From Pseudomonas sichuanensis (lineage in GTDB: Bacteria > Pseudomonadota > Gammaproteobacteria > Pseudomonadales > Pseudomonadaceae), in the NCBI RefSeq assembly GCF_003231305.1, contig NZ_QKVM01000018.1, positions 36,213 to 100,212 on the forward strand: DNA of 64,000 nt. Reading direction: 5' to 3'. Position numbers and translations under genes: made by a program. Positions 61,389-64,000 of the stretch are shown here, one piece after another; the first letter of the stretch is position 1; every line of letters begins with the position of its first letter. Below the pieces are notes generated by a model, which worked only from the letters and a program-made list of their open reading frames with translations, made no database searches and was not told the origin of the DNA.

Positions 61389-62243
61389 ATGTCGCTAAAT
61401 TTCCCGCTGTTGCTCGTCATCGCCGTTGCCGTCTGCGGCCTGTTGGGTCTGATCGACCTGCTGTTCCTGGCCCCGCGCCGGCGCGCGGCGATCGCCACCT
61501 ATCAGGGCAGCGTCAGCCAGCCAGAAATGGCCGTGGTCGAACGCCTGAACAAGGAGCCGTTGCTGATTGAGTACGGCAAGTCGTTCTTCCCGGTGCTGTT
61601 CATCGTGCTGGTGCTGCGCTCGTTCCTGGTTGAGCCGTTCCAGATCCCGTCGGGCTCGATGAAACCGACCCTGGAAGTGGGCGACTTCATCCTGGTGAAC
61701 AAGTTCTCCTACGGCATCCGCCTGCCGGTGATCGACAAGAAGGTCATCGAAGTCGGTGACCCGCAGCGCGGCGATGTCATGGTGTTCCGCTACCCCAGCG
61801 ACCCGAACGTCAACTACATCAAGCGGGTGATCGGCCTGCCGGGCGACCAAATCCGCTACACCAACGACAAGCGCCTGTTCGTCAATGGCCAGGCGGTCGC
61901 CGAGCAACTGGTCGGCAGCGAGCCGGGTACCTTGGGCAGCGCCGAGCTGTACAAGGAAAAACTCGGTGAAGTCGAGCACCTGATCCGCAAGGAAATGACC
62001 CGCTACCGTATGCCGCCGGACCAGCAATGGACCGTGCCGGCCGGTCATTACTTCATGATGGGTGACAACCGCGACAACTCCAACGACAGCCGCTACTGGG
62101 ATGATCCGAACATCCCCAAAGAGCTGCACGGCATGGTCCCTGACCGGAACATCGTCGGCAAGGCGTTCGCCGTATGGATGAGCTGGCCTGAGCCGAAACT
62201 CAGCCACCTGCCCAATCTGTCGCGGGTCGGCCTGATCCACTAA
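61389..62243 (+). CDS. lepB: Signal peptidase I
   Basis: A 284-residue inner-membrane protease that removes signal peptides. Catalytic Ser90 is in IPSGSMKPTL and Lys145 in NYIKRVIGLPGDQI. GDNRDNSNDSRYWD is the third conserved box. Two N-terminal membrane helices are present. It follows lepA by 5 bp and forms an operon with it. Confidence 0.97.
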   Translation: MSLNFPLLLVIAVAVCGLLGLIDLLFLAPRRRAAIATYQGSVSQPEMAVVERLNKEPLLIEYGKSFFPVLFIVLVLRSFLVEPFQIPSGSMKPTLEVGDFILVNKFSYGIRLPVIDKKVIEVGDPQRGDVMVFRYPSDPNVNYIKRVIGLPGDQIRYTNDKRLFVNGQAVAEQLVGSEPGTLGSAELYKEKLGEVEHLIRKEMTRYRMPPDQQWTVPAGHYFMMGDNRDNSNDSRYWDDPNIPKELHGMVPDRNIVGKAFAVWMSWPEPKLSHLPNLSRVGLIH

Positions 62244-62251
62244 GTATCGAC

Positions 62252-62283
62252 GGCGCTGTCTGCGGACAGCGCCGATTGCTTTT
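62252..62283 (+). terminator. Hairpin after lepB
   Basis: CGGCGCTGTC-TGCG-GACAGCGCCG, a 10-bp stem, then ATTGCTTTTC. It ends the lepA-lepB transcript or separates it from rnc. Confidence 0.7.
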
Positions 62284-62403
62284 CTGACATAGGCTGTGTT
62301 CTCAGGGAATGAGAGGTTTCGCCATTTTGATGCCGGACCACAGCCAAACCGTCTTTCAGGATGTTGATTTGAACAACGCGTTGAACATTGTACGGGTGGC
62401 CCC

Positions 62404-63093
62404 ATGAGTGCTTCCCTTGCCCGCCTGGAGCGCAAGCTCGGCTACACCTTCAAGGATCAGGACCAGATGCTGCTGGCCCTGACCCATCGCAGTTATGCCG
62501 GGCGCAACAACGAGCGCCTGGAATTCCTTGGCGATGCCATTCTCAACTTCGTGGTCGGCGAAGCGCTGTTCGAGCGTTTCCCGCAGGCCCGGGAAGGCCA
62601 GCTGTCGCGCCTGCGGGCACGCCTGGTCAAGGGTGAAACCCTGGCCCGCCTGGCCCGTGGCTTCGACCTTGGCGAGTACCTGCGCCTGGGCTCGGGCGAG
62701 CTCAAGAGCGGCGGTTTCCGCCGCGAGTCGATCCTCGCCGACGCCCTCGAAGCGCTGATCGGCGCCATCTACCAGGACGCCGACATGCAGACTGCGCGCG
62801 AGCGCATCCTGGCCTGGCTGACCGACGAGTTCGAAGGCCTGACCCTGGTCGACACCAACAAAGACCCCAAGACCCGCCTGCAGGAGTTCCTGCAGTCGCG
62901 TGCCTGCGAGCTGCCACGTTACGAAGTGGTGGACATCCAGGGCGAACCGCACTGCCGGACCTTCCTCGTCGAATGCGAAGTGGTCCTGCTGAACAAGAAA
63001 AGCCGTGGCCAGGGCGTAAGCCGGCGTATTGCCGAACAGGTCGCCGCCGCCGCCGCATTGATCGCCCTGGGCGTGGAGAATGGCAATGACTGA
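62404..63093 (+). CDS. rnc: Ribonuclease III
   Basis: A 229-residue double-strand-specific RNase. [20 protein letters not shown] is the signature with catalytic Asp44, and [18 protein letters not shown] carries the second acidic pair. A C-terminal double-stranded-RNA-binding domain has [20 protein letters not shown]. It overlaps era by 8 bp. Confidence 0.97.
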   Translation: MSASLARLERKLGYTFKDQDQMLLALTHRSYAGRNNERLEFLGDAILNFVVGEALFERFPQAREGQLSRLRARLVKGETLARLARGFDLGEYLRLGSGELKSGGFRRESILADALEALIGAIYQDADMQTARERILAWLTDEFEGLTLVDTNKDPKTRLQEFLQSRACELPRYEVVDIQGEPHCRTFLVECEVVLLNKKSRGQGVSRRIAEQVAAAAALIALGVENGND

Positions 63094-63988
63094 GAACACT
63101 TCGACCCGCTGCGGCTATGTCGCCATCGTCGGCCGCCCCAACGTCGGCAAGTCGACGCTGCTCAACCACATCCTCGGCCAGAAGCTGGCGATCACCTCGC
63201 GCAAGCCGCAGACCACCCGCCACAACATGCTCGGTATCAAGACCGAGGGTGATGTGCAGGCGATCTACGTCGACACCCCCGGCATGCACAAGGCGAACGA
63301 CAAGGCGCTCAACCGCTACATGAACCGCAACGCCTCGGCGGCCTTGAAAGATGTCGACGTGGTGATCTTCGTGGTCGACCGCACCCGCTGGACCGATGAG
63401 GACCAACTGGTGCTCGAGCGCGTTCAGTACGTGACCGGCCCGGTGATCCTGGCGGTCAACAAGACCGACCGCATGGACGAGAAGGGCGACCTGATCCCGC
63501 ATCTGCAGTGGCTGCAAGAGCAACTGCCGAATGCCGAGATCGTGCCGATCTCGGCCCAGCAGGGGCACAACCTCGAGTCGCTGGAAGCGCTGATCGCCAA
63601 GCATCTGCCGGAGAACGAGCACTTCTTCCCGGAAGACCAGATCACCGACCGCAGCAGCCGCTTCCTGGCCGCTGAGCTGGTACGCGAAAAGATCATGCGC
63701 CAGCTGGGCGCGGAGCTGCCGTACCAGATCACCGTGGAAATCGAGGAATTCAAGCAGCAGGGCCATGTGCTGCATATCCATGCGCTGATCCTGGTCGAGC
63801 GTGACGGCCAGAAGAAGATCATCATCGGCGACAAGGGCGAGCGCATCAAACGCATCGGCTCCGACGCGCGCAAGGACATGGAAACGCTGTTCGACGCCAA
63901 GGTGATGCTCAACCTCTGGGTCAAGGTCAAAGGCGGCTGGTCCGACGACGAACGCGCCCTGCGTTCGCTGGGCTACGGCGACCTGTAA
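63086..63988 (+). CDS. era: GTPase Era
   Basis: A 300-residue 16S rRNA-binding GTPase needed for 30S assembly. G1 [15 protein letters not shown]3 [10 protein letters not shown] and G4 NKTDRM are present. The C-terminal KH domain has [20 protein letters not shown]. The ATG at 63086 has GGAG 7 bases before it and is preferred over 63080. It overlaps rnc by 8 bp. recO would be expected next, beyond the window. Confidence 0.97.
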   Translation: MTENTSTRCGYVAIVGRPNVGKSTLLNHILGQKLAITSRKPQTTRHNMLGIKTEGDVQAIYVDTPGMHKANDKALNRYMNRNASAALKDVDVVIFVVDRTRWTDEDQLVLERVQYVTGPVILAVNKTDRMDEKGDLIPHLQWLQEQLPNAEIVPISAQQGHNLESLEALIAKHLPENEHFFPEDQITDRSSRFLAAELVREKIMRQLGAELPYQITVEIEEFKQQGHVLHIHALILVERDGQKKIIIGDKGERIKRIGSDARKDMETLFDAKVMLNLWVKVKGGWSDDERALRSLGYGDL

Positions 63989-64000
63989 CCGTCAGGCGCG

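Overview
The window is about 64 kb of GC-rich DNA from a fluorescent Pseudomonas, most likely of the P. putida group. The evidence is the gene content and order: ttgAB/ttgR with a recognisable TtgR operator, phaG, the oprD-type porin plus tctCBA and tctDE block, and nadB-algU-mucA-mucB-mucD-lepA-lepB-rnc-era. Many intergenic gaps carry Pseudomonas REP-type palindromes. I see no prophage, insertion sequence, CRISPR array or rRNA. One tRNA gene (Gly, anticodon CCC) is present.

Layout. 1-5.2 kb: the end of a solvent/antibiotic efflux operon (ttgB partial, ttgA), its repressor ttgR and an MFS drug pump. 5.6-15 kb: small catabolic and regulatory units (an oxaloacetate decarboxylase-like lyase, a LysR gene divergent from a metallo-beta-lactamase/NAD-reductase pair, a LysR gene divergent from a ThDP enzyme, an AraC gene divergent from a small monooxygenase, a flavin reductase). 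15-18 kb: accessory-looking genes, namely a secreted protein made of 13-residue tandem repeats, a membrane protein and a Fic protein with palindromic operators. 17.9-25 kb: an alpha-ketoglutarate-type permease with a sigma-54 promoter, its DctD/DctB (MifR/MifS-like) two-component system, and the beta-glucosidase bglX. 25-28 kb: a TPM-domain protein, a methyltransferase and a HicA-like/HTH gene pair. 28-34.4 kb: an iron-responsive sigma factor/anti-sigma/TonB receptor set, a SIR2-like DUF4917 gene and two periplasmic proteins. 34.4-43 kb: a SulP transporter, tRNA-Gly, phaG, rsuA, a diguanylate cyclase, a tyrosine-rich lipoprotein, a hydroxyacyl-CoA hydrolase-like protein and ung. 43-51 kb: the tricarboxylate uptake system with its two-component regulator and an AbrB-type permease. 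51-64 kb: an HDOD protein, ygfZ, sdhE-ygfX, nadB and the envelope-stress/alginate sigma operon, then lepA-lepB and rnc-era.

How the parts work together. Several units pair a sensor or regulator with the transporter it controls: TtgR with TtgAB, DctBD with KgtP through sigma-54, TctDE with porin-TctCBA, and FecI/FecR with the TonB receptor. AlgU, MucA, MucB and MucD form a complete envelope-stress circuit without mucC.

The least explained parts are the 13-residue repeat protein (15.1-15.5 kb), the HicA-like/HTH pair behind a palindrome-bearing promoter (27.2-28.0 kb), the SIR2-like DUF4917 protein (32.3-33.3 kb), the Fic gene with a palindrome running up to its start codon (17.7 kb), a perfect 40-nt palindrome between divergent genes (13.6 kb) and a roughly 95-nt inverted repeat pair (6.8-7.1 kb). 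All calls come from reading the sequence. Family names rest on recalled motifs and not on database searches.
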